From the NCBI GenBank assembly GCA_031261285.1, contig JAISKM010000070.1:1-64000 (forward strand): DNA of 64,000 bases, written 5' to 3'. Of this stretch, positions 25,941 to 35,053 are shown one piece after another; the stretch's first letter is position 1; each line of letters begins with the position of its first letter. Both the position numbers and the translations under genes were made by a program. The DNA comes from Candidatus Symbiothrix sp. (GTDB lineage Bacteria; Bacteroidota; Bacteroidia; Bacteroidales; Azobacteroidaceae). The notes beneath the pieces were generated by a model. It did no database searches, was not told where the DNA came from, and was given only the letters and a program-made list of their open reading frames with translations.

Positions 25941-25944
25941 AAAA

Positions 25945-27075
25945 ATGATGAAGAAAAAAGCACTATTTATAGATCGAGACGGAACACTAATCGTGGAACC
26001 GCCTGTGACAGAGCAAGTGAACACACTGGAGCAGCTGGAATTTCTGCCCGGCGTGTTGCGCAATTTGGCTCTCATTCGTGAAAAAACGGATTTTGAATTG
26101 GTGATGGTCACCAATCAGGATGGTTTGGGCACGCCCGCTTATCCACAAGAAAATTTCGATACAGTGCAGAAAAAAATGCTGGAAATTTTCAAAAATGAAG
26201 GTATTGTTTTTGACACTATTTTGATTGATAAATCCTATCCCGCCGATAATTTGCCGACGCGCAAACCCGGAATAGGCATGCTAACAACTTATATGACAGG
26301 CGATTACGACTTAGAAAATTCATTTGTGATTGGCGATCGCCTGACGGATGTGCATCTGGCGGACAATTTGGGTGCGGGTGCGATTTTAATCAATAAAGAA
26401 CCCCTTTCTGATAAGCAAAAAAATAAAAATAAAGTGAAGTCGCATTCACGCGTGGTCGAAAATTGGGATCAAATTACCGAATTTTTATTGGCGAAAGAAC
26501 GTCAAGCGACTATCGACCGCAAGACCAAAGAAACCGATATTCACACCGAAATAGATTTGGATGGCACGGGTAAAACGCTGATTTCTACGGGCTTGAGTTT
26601 TTTTGACCATATTCTCGAACAAATTGGCAAACATGCCGGTATTGATTTGACTATTCAAGTGAAAGGCGATCTGCATGTAGACGAACATCACACAATTGAA
26701 GATACGGGAATCGCGCTTGGAGAGGCTCTGTTACAGGCACTTGGCGATAAGCGAGGCATCGAACGCTATGGTTTTTGTTTGCCGATGGACGATTGTCTGT
26801 GCACGGTAGCACTGGATTTCGGTGGACGTCCGTGGATTGTATGGGAGGCCGATTTCAAACGCGAACGGGTAGGGGATGTGCCGACGGAACTGTTTTTTCA
26901 TTTCTTCAAATCGCTGAGCGATGCGGCAAAAATGAACCTGAATATCCACGCAGAAGGCACCAACGAGCATCATAAGATCGAAGGAATTTTCAAAGCGTTT
27001 GCGCGAGCTATCAAAATGGCGATTCGTCGCGATGTGTTTAATTATGAAATTCCTACGACAAAAGGTTGTTTGTGA
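25945..27075 (+). CDS. hisB: bifunctional histidinol-phosphatase / imidazoleglycerol-phosphate dehydratase
   Basis: 376 aa. N-terminal HAD phosphatase (FIDRDGTL at 8-15, [17 protein letters not shown]), then IGPD domain from about 188 ([32 protein letters not shown]). Catalyses steps 6 and 8 of histidine synthesis. The frame is open further upstream into the palindromic units, but ATG 25945 gives the standard [13 protein letters not shown] start. Confidence 0.96.
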   Translation: MMKKKALFIDRDGTLIVEPPVTEQVNTLEQLEFLPGVLRNLALIREKTDFELVMVTNQDGLGTPAYPQENFDTVQKKMLEIFKNEGIVFDTILIDKSYPADNLPTRKPGIGMLTTYMTGDYDLENSFVIGDRLTDVHLADNLGAGAILINKEPLSDKQKNKNKVKSHSRVVENWDQITEFLLAKERQATIDRKTKETDIHTEIDLDGTGKTLISTGLSFFDHILEQIGKHAGIDLTIQVKGDLHVDEHHTIEDTGIALGEALLQALGDKRGIERYGFCLPMDDCLCTVALDFGGRPWIVWEADFKRERVGDVPTELFFHFFKSLSDAAKMNLNIHAEGTNEHHKIEGIFKAFARAIKMAIRRDVFNYEIPTTKGCL

Positions 27076-27086
27076 AAAAAAATAAT

Positions 27087-27095
27087 TATCTTTGC
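27087..27095 (+). promoter_or_regulatory. -7 element of SPOR lipoprotein gene
   Basis: TATCTTTGC; an upstream start at 27092 would lie in this box, so ATG 27119 is used. Confidence 0.65.
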
Positions 27096-27118
27096 AGAAA
27101 ATATTAAATACTAACAAT

Positions 27119-27682
27119 ATGAAGACAAAATTTTATCTTTTGGGGTTGGCAGCGGTGACTTTATTGGCATCCAGTTCTTGTAAACCCAAACAGAGCGCGT
27201 ATCAACAGGTATACGAAGTAGCAAAAGCGAAACCTATTGTGTACGCTGCGCCTGCCGACGAAGATCGGACATTGATCAGATCGACTGCGCAACAACCTGC
27301 TTCTCGTAAACAACAAGCGGCTAAGGAAGATGTTGCTACTGTTAAATCAACTGCAACTTCCAAATCGGCAACGGCTGCTGCAGTTGCGGCTCAGACAGCT
27401 TCTTTCCAAAAGGAACGCATAACATCAGTCGATGGCGGTGCTATTCAACGCTACAGCGTAGTGGTTGGCACGTTCATCAACCAAACGAACGCTAAAGGAT
27501 TGAAAGAAAAGATGCAATTTGATGGCTACCGTCCGGTCATTGCTCAAAACGGACAAGGCATGTATCGCGTCCTGGTTGCTACTTTTAACGACCGCGCCAG
27601 TGCCGTAGCTGAAAAAGAACTCATCAAAGAAAAATACGCGCCGGATTTCGAGGACGCTTGGCTCTTAGAACAAGATTTCTAA
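27119..27682 (+). CDS. SPOR-domain lipoprotein
   Basis: 187 aa. Lipoprotein signal with LASSSC lipobox (Cys about residue 21), an Ala/Lys/Thr-rich linker (about 55-105), and a C-terminal SPOR domain (QRYSVVVGTFINQTNAKGL ... MYRVLVATF). SPOR domains bind denuded septal glycan strands, so a cell-division or envelope role is likely. Confidence 0.88.
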   Translation: MKTKFYLLGLAAVTLLASSSCKPKQSAYQQVYEVAKAKPIVYAAPADEDRTLIRSTAQQPASRKQQAAKEDVATVKSTATSKSATAAAVAAQTASFQKERITSVDGGAIQRYSVVVGTFINQTNAKGLKEKMQFDGYRPVIAQNGQGMYRVLVATFNDRASAVAEKELIKEKYAPDFEDAWLLEQDF

Positions 27683-27687
27683 ATGTC

Positions 27688-27767
27688 TGAACTGTGATTA
27701 AATGATTATTTGATAGGCATGATTCATAAATCATAGTCCATCATTCAATCACCAAAATCACAGTTCA
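27688..27767. repeat. dispersed element, TGAACTGTGATT type, copy 2
   Basis: About 80 bp with TGAACTGTGATT / AATCACAGTTCA type ends and an inner ATGATT...AATCAT. Supplies the last codons (SEL) and stop of the 27758 gene. Confidence 0.88.
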
Positions 27768-28177
27768 GAATAAGAGGGGATTTCTTTGACAAAAGAATAG
27801 TCGCCGTTGAGGATGTGGCAACAGTAGTGCTGCAAGCCATTGCTGATGATGAGCCAAGGGACATTTAAGATACTATTATAGCGCGCTATCTGGTTGAAAG
27901 CCTGTTGGTTAATCGTTATCGTGGGTGCTTTGTACTCAATGATTAATTGCGGTTGCAGCAGGCGGTCGTAAAGCACCGTGTCGCAGCGGCGCGTGACATT
28001 GCCCATCGCGATGGTCACTTCATTGGCGAGCAAACCTTCGGGATAGCTTTTTTCTTCGATCAAATAGTTGATAAATTGTTGACGCACAGACTCTTCCGGA
28101 GTAAGCCGCACATACTGTTTACGCAACCGGTCAAAGACATATTCTTTGTTGTCCTGTATTTTTACTTTCAAATCCAT
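27758..28177 (-). CDS. HsdR N-terminal-like nuclease-fold protein
   Basis: 139 aa. Matches the short type I restriction enzyme R N-terminal (HSDR_N_2) proteins: VRQQFINYL near 34-42, DTVLYDR, and LIIEYKAP, a PD-(D/E)xK pattern (D...E-x-K). Commonly a stand-alone gene beside holA in Bacteroidales. The further upstream start at 28219 would precede the -7 box (28198-28206), so ATG 28177 is chosen. C-terminus rewritten by the dispersed element. Confidence 0.82.
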   Translation of the reverse strand: MDLKVKIQDNKEYVFDRLRKQYVRLTPEESVRQQFINYLIEEKSYPEGLLANEVTIAMGNVTRRCDTVLYDRLLQPQLIIEYKAPTITINQQAFNQIARYNSILNVPWLIISNGLQHYCCHILNGDYSFVKEIPSYSEL

Positions 28178-28212
28178 CGTGTTTCTGCAAATAGTTTGCA
28201 AATATACAAAAT

Positions 28213-28240
28213 AATTCATAACTCATAACTCACAATTCAA
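28213..28240. repeat. heptamer array between divergent genes
   Basis: AATTCAT, AACTCAT, AACTCAC, AATTCAA in tandem just before holA ATG. Confidence 0.85.
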
Positions 28241-28244
28241 CTTC

Positions 28245-29258
28245 ATGGCAGTTAAAAGTTTCGACGAAATAAAAAGAGAGGTCAAGGCAAAGCAATTTGC
28301 CCCGGTCTACCTGTTTCAGGGAGAAGAGGGTTACTATATTGACCAACTGACCGATTTGGTGTTGGAAAACGCCTTGGAAGAACATGAACGGGATTTTAAC
28401 CAAACGATTTTTTATGGTATAGACAGTGATGTCAATGCCATTATTGATGCCTGTCGCCGTTATCCAATGATGGCGGAACGGCAATTGGTGGTGGTTCGCG
28501 AGGCACAAAACCTGAAAAATATCGACGAATTGCTGCATTATGTCACGAACCCGTTGCCGTCGACCGTGCTTGTCCTCAATCACAAGCATAAAAAGTTGGA
28601 CATGCGCAAAAAGTTAGGAACCACGATTACTAAATCGGGCGTCGCTTTTGAGTCCAAAAAAATCTACGATAATCAAGTTCCGGCGTTCATTATCAACTAT
28701 TTAAAAGACAAGAAAATCAGCATTGACGCACAATCTGCCCAAATTTTGACGGATTATCTGGGTGCCGGCTTGAGCAAAATTGTGAATGAATTGGATAAAT
28801 TGGCCATTAGCTTACCTGCTGATAACCGGCAAATTACGCCCGAAATTATCGAAAAAAACATCGGTATCAGCAAAGATTTCAACAATTTTGAACTACAAAA
28901 AGCCATTGCCAATTTGGATGTGGTAAAAGCCAATCGCATCGCCCGCTATTTCGAGGAAAATCAGAAAAATAATCCGCTGGTTATGACGTTAAGCCTTCTG
29001 TTCGGATTTTTTACCAATCTGATGATTTGTCATTATGAAAAAGACAAATCGACCAACAGTTTAAAGCAGGCATTAGGTGTTCAATGGGACATTCAAGTGA
29101 TTGATTATCAATTTGCTATGAAGCATTACAACGCTGTGAAAACCATGCGCAATGTAGCACTGATTCGCGAATACGACGCCAAGAGCAAAGGTTTTCAAAA
29201 CAGCCTGACCCCCACAGAAAAACTGCTTCCCGAACTTTTATTCAAGTTAATGCATTAA
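28245..29258 (+). CDS. holA: DNA polymerase III delta subunit
   Basis: 337 aa. N-terminal YLFQGEEGYYIDQLTD, degenerate AAA+ ATPase-like domain, then LTDYLGAGLSKIVNELDKLA and C-terminal collar region (MRNVALIREYDAKSKGF). Clamp-loader subunit that opens the beta clamp. Confidence 0.93.
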   Translation: MAVKSFDEIKREVKAKQFAPVYLFQGEEGYYIDQLTDLVLENALEEHERDFNQTIFYGIDSDVNAIIDACRRYPMMAERQLVVVREAQNLKNIDELLHYVTNPLPSTVLVLNHKHKKLDMRKKLGTTITKSGVAFESKKIYDNQVPAFIINYLKDKKISIDAQSAQILTDYLGAGLSKIVNELDKLAISLPADNRQITPEIIEKNIGISKDFNNFELQKAIANLDVVKANRIARYFEENQKNNPLVMTLSLLFGFFTNLMICHYEKDKSTNSLKQALGVQWDIQVIDYQFAMKHYNAVKTMRNVALIREYDAKSKGFQNSLTPTEKLLPELLFKLMH

Positions 29259-29442
29259 TCACAGTTCAGACTTTACAGAGGATTCGCACTGAACGTGTCA
29301 CCCTGATTGATGTCGCCCGTCGTGTAACCTTTGTTAAACCACTTGTATCACACTTTTATTGCTTTATTAGTTTTCATTATGATAGTAAAACACTCAAAAA
29401 GTAAAAAAGTTCACTAATTTATACAAAAGTAGAAAAAAAAAT

Positions 29443-29470
29443 CATAACTCATAACTCATAACTCATAATT
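29443..29470. repeat. CATAACT heptamer array
   Basis: CATAACT x3 plus CATAATT, ending 7 bp before the ppdK -7 box. The preceding 29259-29440 contains a half copy of the TCACAGTTCAGA element and, on the minus strand, a short fragment (YKWFNKGYTTGD... NPL, about 29278-29350) that looks like a decayed gene end. Confidence 0.9.
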
Positions 29471-29476
29471 ATTTTA

Positions 29477-29485
29477 TATATTTGC
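29477..29485 (+). promoter_or_regulatory. -7 element of ppdK
   Basis: TATATTTGC, 26 nt before ATG 29511. Confidence 0.7.
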
Positions 29486-29510
29486 ACCCATAAAATAAAA
29501 ACTGTATCTA

Positions 29511-32234
29511 ATGGACAAAAAAAGAGTGTACCAATTCGGCAACGGAAAAGCTGAAGGTAAAGCGGATATGAAAAACCTCCTTGGAGGAAAGGGTGCTAAC
29601 TTAGCGGAAATGAACTTGATAGGGGTACCGGTGCCTCCGGGTTTCACGGTGACGACCGAAGTGTGTACCGAATACAATAAATTAGGGAAAGATGCTGTCA
29701 TTCAGCTGATTAAGTCTGATGTGGAAACTGCTATTAAACAGATTGAAGCAACGACCGGTACCGGTTTTGGCGATAAAAATAATCCTTGCCTCGTGTCTGT
29801 ACGCTCCGGTGCACGCGTGTCGATGCCCGGGATGATGGATACGGTTCTCAATTTGGGATTGAATGATGAAGCCGTTGAAGGCATTGCGAAAAAATCGGGC
29901 AACGAACGGTTTGCGTGGGATTCCTACCGCCGGTTTGTGCAAATGTACGGCGATGTCGTGCTCGGCATGAAACCTGAATCCAAATTGGAAATCGACCCAT
30001 TTGAGGAAATCATGGAAACCGTGAAAAAGGCGCGCGGCATCGAATTAGATACGGAATTTACGGTGGCTGATTTGAAAGAATTGGTGCTCAAATTCAAAGC
30101 GGCAGTCAAAAAACAAACCGGAAAAGATTTTCCTGATTCGCCTTGGGAGCAACTCTGGGGTGCAATCTGCGCCGTATTCGATTCTTGGATGAACGAACGT
30201 GCAATCTTGTATCGTCAAATGTATCGCATCCCGGAAGAGTGGGGAACTGCGGTGAACGTGCAGGCGATGGTTTACGGCAATATGGGGCAGACTTCGGCAA
30301 CAGGTGTCGCATTTACACGCGATGCTGCAACCGGCGAAGATATTTTCAATGGCGAATACCTTATTAATGCACAGGGCGAAGACGTAGTGGCAGGTATTCG
30401 TACCCCGCAACAAATCACGCTCGAAGGCTCCAAACGTTGGGCAGCGCAACAAGGCATTTCCGAAGCCGACCGTGCAGCGAAATTCCCGTCAATGGAAGAA
30501 ACAATGCCCGCGTGTGCCAAAGATTTGATTGAAACCCAACAGAAATTGGAAGACTATTTCAAAGATATGCAAGACCTCGAATTTACCATTCAAGACGGTA
30601 AATTGTGGTTGCTGCAAACGCGTAACGGCAAACGCACCGGTGCGGCGATGGTGAAAATCGCTATGGATATGCTGAAACAAGGCATCATTGATGAAAAAAC
30701 CGCATTGTTGCGTCAAGAGGCTGATAAATTGGACGAATTGTTGCATCCGGTATTCAAAAAATCGGCGTTGGCAGCAGCGAAAGCCATCACCAAAGGTTTG
30801 CCGGCATCTCCGGGCGCGGCTACCGGAAAAATTGTATTCCATGCCGACGAAGCCGAAGAATGGGTAAATCGCGGCGAAAAAGTGGTGCTTTGTCGCATCG
30901 AAACGTCGCCGGAAGATTTGCGCGGAATGGCTGTGGCAGAAGGGATTATGACAGCGCGTGGCGGAATGACTTCCCACGCAGCCGTAGTGGCTCGCGGTAT
31001 GGGAAAATGCTGTGTGTCAGCGGCTAACGGCGTACAGATTGATTATAAAGCCAAGACAATGGTCATTGGCGATACGAAATTAAAAGAGGGCGATTGGATC
31101 TCGCTCAACGGTTCTACAGGCTTGATTTATGCCGGAAAAATCGAAACGCAAGAAGCCGAATTGAGTGGCGACTTTGGCGAATTGATGGCTCTCTCCGATA
31201 AATATGCCCGCCTGAAAGTGCGCACGAATGCCGACACGCCAACCGACGCCCAAGTGGCACGCCAGTTTGGTGCACAAGGCATCGGACTTTGTCGCACGGA
31301 ACACATGTTCTTTGAAGGCGATAAAATCATTGCCATGCGCGAAATGATTTTGGCAAAAGATGAAACAGGACGCCGTCAAGCGCTGAAAAAATTGTTGCCA
31401 TTGCAACGCGCCGACTTCACAGGCATCTTTGAGGCAATGCAGGGACTTCCGGTGACGGTTCGCCTGCTCGACCCGCCTTTGCACGAATTTGTGCCTCACG
31501 ACGAAAAAGGTCAACAGGAAATGGCGAAAGTCATGGGCATCTCGTTTGACGAAATTCACAACCGCGTGGAAAGTCTGTTGGAACAAAACCCGATGCTCGG
31601 ACTGCGTGGCTGCCGTTTAGGCAATCTCTATCCCGAAATCACCGAAATGCAAACGCGTGCAATTATCGAAGCGGCGTTGGATTTGAAGAAAAAAGGCATC
31701 CCGACACAACCGGAAATCATGGTGCCGTTGACCGGTATCCTGTACGAATTTTCGGCACAGAAAAAAATCATTGACGATACGGCACAGCTCGTCTTTGACG
31801 AACGTAACGACAAAATCCCGTATAAAGTGGGCACGATGATTGAAATTCCACGTGCTGCTTTGACGGCACAACGCATTGCCACCGAGGCAGAATTTTTCTC
31901 GTTCGGAACAAACGACTTGACGCAAATGACGTTTGGTTACAGTCGCGACGACGTAGCAAAATTCCTCCCGATGTATATCGACAAAGGTATTTTGAAAGCC
32001 GATCCGTTCGCCGTCTTAGACCAAAAAGGAGTAGGGCAGTTAATCGAATTGGCAACATCCCGTGGTCGCGACGCACGTCCGGGCTTGAAATGTGGTATTT
32101 GTGGCGAACATGGTGGCGAACCAAGTTCCGTAAAATTCTGCAACAAAGTAGGGCTTGATTACGTCAGTTGTTCCCCATTCCGCGTGCCAATCGCCCGTCT
32201 GGCGGCTGCGCAAGCGGTGGTAGAGCAGGCGTAA
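29511..32234 (+). CDS. ppdK: Pyruvate, phosphate dikinase
   Basis: 907 aa, full length. N-terminal ATP-grasp domain (GGKGANLAEM, SVRSGARVSMPGMMDTVLN), central phosphohistidine domain with GGMTSHAAVVARG, C-terminal PEP/pyruvate barrel (FGTNDLTQM, CGICGEHGGEP). Interconverts PEP, PPi, AMP with pyruvate, Pi, ATP; typical for PPi-linked glycolysis of anaerobic Bacteroidota. Confidence 0.97.
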   Translation: MDKKRVYQFGNGKAEGKADMKNLLGGKGANLAEMNLIGVPVPPGFTVTTEVCTEYNKLGKDAVIQLIKSDVETAIKQIEATTGTGFGDKNNPCLVSVRSGARVSMPGMMDTVLNLGLNDEAVEGIAKKSGNERFAWDSYRRFVQMYGDVVLGMKPESKLEIDPFEEIMETVKKARGIELDTEFTVADLKELVLKFKAAVKKQTGKDFPDSPWEQLWGAICAVFDSWMNERAILYRQMYRIPEEWGTAVNVQAMVYGNMGQTSATGVAFTRDAATGEDIFNGEYLINAQGEDVVAGIRTPQQITLEGSKRWAAQQGISEADRAAKFPSMEETMPACAKDLIETQQKLEDYFKDMQDLEFTIQDGKLWLLQTRNGKRTGAAMVKIAMDMLKQGIIDEKTALLRQEADKLDELLHPVFKKSALAAAKAITKGLPASPGAATGKIVFHADEAEEWVNRGEKVVLCRIETSPEDLRGMAVAEGIMTARGGMTSHAAVVARGMGKCCVSAANGVQIDYKAKTMVIGDTKLKEGDWISLNGSTGLIYAGKIETQEAELSGDFGELMALSDKYARLKVRTNADTPTDAQVARQFGAQGIGLCRTEHMFFEGDKIIAMREMILAKDETGRRQALKKLLPLQRADFTGIFEAMQGLPVTVRLLDPPLHEFVPHDEKGQQEMAKVMGISFDEIHNRVESLLEQNPMLGLRGCRLGNLYPEITEMQTRAIIEAALDLKKKGIPTQPEIMVPLTGILYEFSAQKKIIDDTAQLVFDERNDKIPYKVGTMIEIPRAALTAQRIATEAEFFSFGTNDLTQMTFGYSRDDVAKFLPMYIDKGILKADPFAVLDQKGVGQLIELATSRGRDARPGLKCGICGEHGGEPSSVKFCNKVGLDYVSCSPFRVPIARLAAAQAVVEQA

Positions 32235-32255
32235 ACCAATAACTATACTTCCTTG

Positions 32256-32288
32256 AAAAAGCTCTCGGTGATGTCGAGAGCTTTTTTT
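32256..32288 (+). terminator. Rho-independent terminator of ppdK
   Basis: AAGCTCTCG / CGAGAGCTT stem with 7-nt loop followed by a T-run. Confidence 0.93.
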
Positions 32289-32289
32289 A

Positions 32290-33603
32290 TTAGCATTTCA
32301 CAAAATCCAGTACCCAATCAATATCAATTATTCCGCCTCGTCCTTTTCTGTCAAATCGCATAAACCGATTCTTAATTTTATATCCCCATTTATTTATTAG
32401 TTTAAAACCATTCCTTTCCGCAATGATAGAAAGAAAATCCGCTGTGTCAAAGTGGATATTGCTAACATCACTATCTCCTACAACCATTATGTAGTGAGCT
32501 TTCTTTTTCATACATTCTGATATTGATTGAAAATGCTTGTTCATTTCCATAAAATACTTGTATGTAATGTATGCGTGTTTACGACCGTTTTTTTTATCAC
32601 TATCAAAAACTTGTTGTAATTTATTATCTAATGCTTCAATGCCTAAATTGGCAGTATTTGGGGAATAATTACGAAATTCAGTAACAGGTATTTGTTTGTT
32701 CCCGATATATAATTTTTTTTTCTTATTCTGTTGTTCTTGTGTCTGCATTTGAAACAAATCGCCAATCCAAAATAACTCAACCATTTGATTATAAACATAA
32801 TCTATCGCTTTAATATAGGGCGGCGAAGTAATTGCTAAATCAATTTTTTGTCCGTTAAAAGTTTCTGATATTGTTTCACTGCTAGATAAAATCAACGTAT
32901 TTGCTGTTTTTAAATTTGGATAATTGGAAAAATCAATAATTCTTTTTACAAAATAATCAAGTTGTGAAAGGAAAGTTAAATAAACTTCTTCCGGTTGTTT
33001 GATTTTTGTGTGTGAAACATACGTTTTCTGAGACTCGTCATCTGCGTTGGAAACCCTACGAATAACAGAAGAAAAACAAATGATTAACAGGTCCTGTATA
33101 TCATTTATTTTTTGCTCTTTCCCGAATAGTTCCGGTATGCTATTTATTAGTGTTCTTATGGTAGAAAGTTTTGAAATGGCATCATCCGTAAACCAATGAT
33201 TTAGTGTTTTACAATCAGGTGTAAATAATTTTTTTTGTGGTTTGTTTAGATTATTTTTAAGCCATTCAATAATTTTTTGTAATTCAAGTTCATTGATTCT
33301 TGTTGTTTTAACTTTTGAAATCATCGCCGACAGTGGATCAATATCAATTCCAACAGAAAAATTTCCGGACAAAGTACTCTCAACTAATGTAGTACCACTT
33401 CCACAAAAAGGGTCAAGAATTAGGTTGTCTTGTTTATTGGTTAGATATTTATTTATTGCCCATCTTGGAATTTGAGGGATAAATTTTGCTGGATATTTAT
33501 GAAATCCATGTGTATATTGTGTTACACTATTAGTGTTAATACTCAATATCACTCCATTTTCAATATCATTTGGGATAATATTTTTAACTGTCCGGTATTC
33601 CAC
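32290..33603 (-). CDS. DNA methyltransferase M1 (SPPY type) of R-M operon
   Basis: 437 aa. SAM-binding DPFCGSGTT at 64-72 and catalytic SPPY at 260-263 in TSPPYIKAIDY; the order (FGSGT motif before SPPY) fits the beta class, and SPPY is usual for N4-cytosine methylation. Begins 1 nt after the stop of the 33605 methyltransferase; AT-rich. Likely protects one strand of an asymmetric site. Confidence 0.9.
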   Translation of the reverse strand: MEYRTVKNIIPNDIENGVILSINTNSVTQYTHGFHKYPAKFIPQIPRWAINKYLTNKQDNLILDPFCGSGTTLVESTLSGNFSVGIDIDPLSAMISKVKTTRINELELQKIIEWLKNNLNKPQKKLFTPDCKTLNHWFTDDAISKLSTIRTLINSIPELFGKEQKINDIQDLLIICFSSVIRRVSNADDESQKTYVSHTKIKQPEEVYLTFLSQLDYFVKRIIDFSNYPNLKTANTLILSSSETISETFNGQKIDLAITSPPYIKAIDYVYNQMVELFWIGDLFQMQTQEQQNKKKKLYIGNKQIPVTEFRNYSPNTANLGIEALDNKLQQVFDSDKKNGRKHAYITYKYFMEMNKHFQSISECMKKKAHYIMVVGDSDVSNIHFDTADFLSIIAERNGFKLINKWGYKIKNRFMRFDRKGRGGIIDIDWVLDFVKC

Positions 33604-33604
33604 T

Positions 33605-35053
33605 TTAATTTTCTTTTTTTAGTAAAACAATACTTTCTCTCAAATATTCTTTAAGAGGTTCTAATTCTTTTTTCTGTTGCGAACTCGTTGTTAAATGTCT
33701 TGTAATAAATATATTCTCAACCTTAAACCCAATTTCTTTTGCAATTTGTGCTGTTAAAATATCAGAGGGAATAATTACTCCTGAATAGGCAGAATTGCCA
33801 ATCACAATGCCAACATAGCCACCTCGTTGTGTTTGTAAATATAATTTTTTCAATAATGTGTGCATGTCATCAAAATAGCCTCGCACGACTGAAGGAATTT
33901 TATTACTCCATAAATTGTCACGGTCAAATAACGCAATCAAATTTTCGAGATGACAGTTTTTGTAATTTATAGATTTCCCATTCAAAGAACTGATATTTGA
34001 ACGAAAACCGGTTTCTCTCATTTTTTTGAAATCCTCTTTATTATTGACAAAATCACCTAACCAAAGTTCCACTTTGTGTATTTCAAAATAATCAAAACAG
34101 TTGCAGTATGGTGGAGAGAAAAAAGTAAATTGTAATTTATCTGCAAAGATCTCATCAAAATTCAAACAATCATAGTGAATTACGATCGGTTTTTTATCAG
34201 AATTTCCATAATCATTCTTAATATCTGACAAAAACAATTTAATTTTCGCAAATAATTTGTTTTTTACAAATAAAAATTTGTCTGCTGGGAAGTGTTTGTT
34301 TTCCCAATCGTCTTTAGCAATATTCAAATATCCAGAATGGGTCCTTTTTCGATTTTTGTATTTGATTCCGTTCCCTTCCTTTTTTATATTTGAAACTTCT
34401 TCAACAATTGAAAGCCAAGCGACAAAGAACAAATTTTGAACTTTTATGTTTTCTATTGATTTTATGTGTTTTTTTAATTGTAAAATTGTTTGCAAAATTT
34501 CATCATTAAACATTTTTACTGCCAAATCAAATGAAATTTCAAATCTTTTATCCGATTTTATAATTGCATTTAATATTTTCAATTCTGCATTAATGGCTTT
34601 AATATCTGCTTGATTATATCTCTCATTTTCTACGGTTGCCACTAATGTAGATATGGGATTCACATCAATACCAAACGATTGCAGATTTTTATGACGAGCT
34701 GCTAATAATGTTGTACCACTGCCGGAAAAAGGATCAAACACTTTTCCTGTTATTTTTAATTCGTTTAAAAAAGCTGTTACTAACCGAATGGAATATCCTT
34801 CACGATAAGGAAACCACCTTTGTACTGGTGTTAAATGAGCTTGCTGGAAATGGACTTGATTTTCAAATGAATGGGCCAGACTGAATGTGATATCTTTTTC
34901 CAATGATCTAAATACAGATAATTGGTTTAATTGCTTGTCTTGTTGTAACAAATTATCTTCTTCAAATAAAGAATATTGCACAGTTGGTTCGCTGACAATG
35001 GCATACTCCAAATCATCAACATGATAATTATAATATTTTTCGTCTATTTCCAT
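33605..35053 (-). CDS. DNA methyltransferase M2 (SPPY type) of R-M operon
   Basis: 482 aa. DPFSGSGTT at 107-115 and SPPY at 313-316 (FFSPPYCNCFDYFEIHKVELW). Different enough from M1 to be a distinct specificity. Its ATG overlaps the upstream stop as TAATG. N-terminal 70 residues are an extra segment. Confidence 0.9.
   Translation of the reverse strand: MEIDEKYYNYHVDDLEYAIVSEPTVQYSLFEEDNLLQQDKQLNQLSVFRSLEKDITFSLAHSFENQVHFQQAHLTPVQRWFPYREGYSIRLVTAFLNELKITGKVFDPFSGSGTTLLAARHKNLQSFGIDVNPISTLVATVENERYNQADIKAINAELKILNAIIKSDKRFEISFDLAVKMFNDEILQTILQLKKHIKSIENIKVQNLFFVAWLSIVEEVSNIKKEGNGIKYKNRKRTHSGYLNIAKDDWENKHFPADKFLFVKNKLFAKIKLFLSDIKNDYGNSDKKPIVIHYDCLNFDEIFADKLQFTFFSPPYCNCFDYFEIHKVELWLGDFVNNKEDFKKMRETGFRSNISSLNGKSINYKNCHLENLIALFDRDNLWSNKIPSVVRGYFDDMHTLLKKLYLQTQRGGYVGIVIGNSAYSGVIIPSDILTAQIAKEIGFKVENIFITRHLTTSSQQKKELEPLKEYLRESIVLLKKEN

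Noticed and set aside
25786-25944. Longer hisB N-terminus reaching into hisC
   Set aside because: It would be encoded by palindromic units and overlap hisC; ATG 25945 gives the family start.
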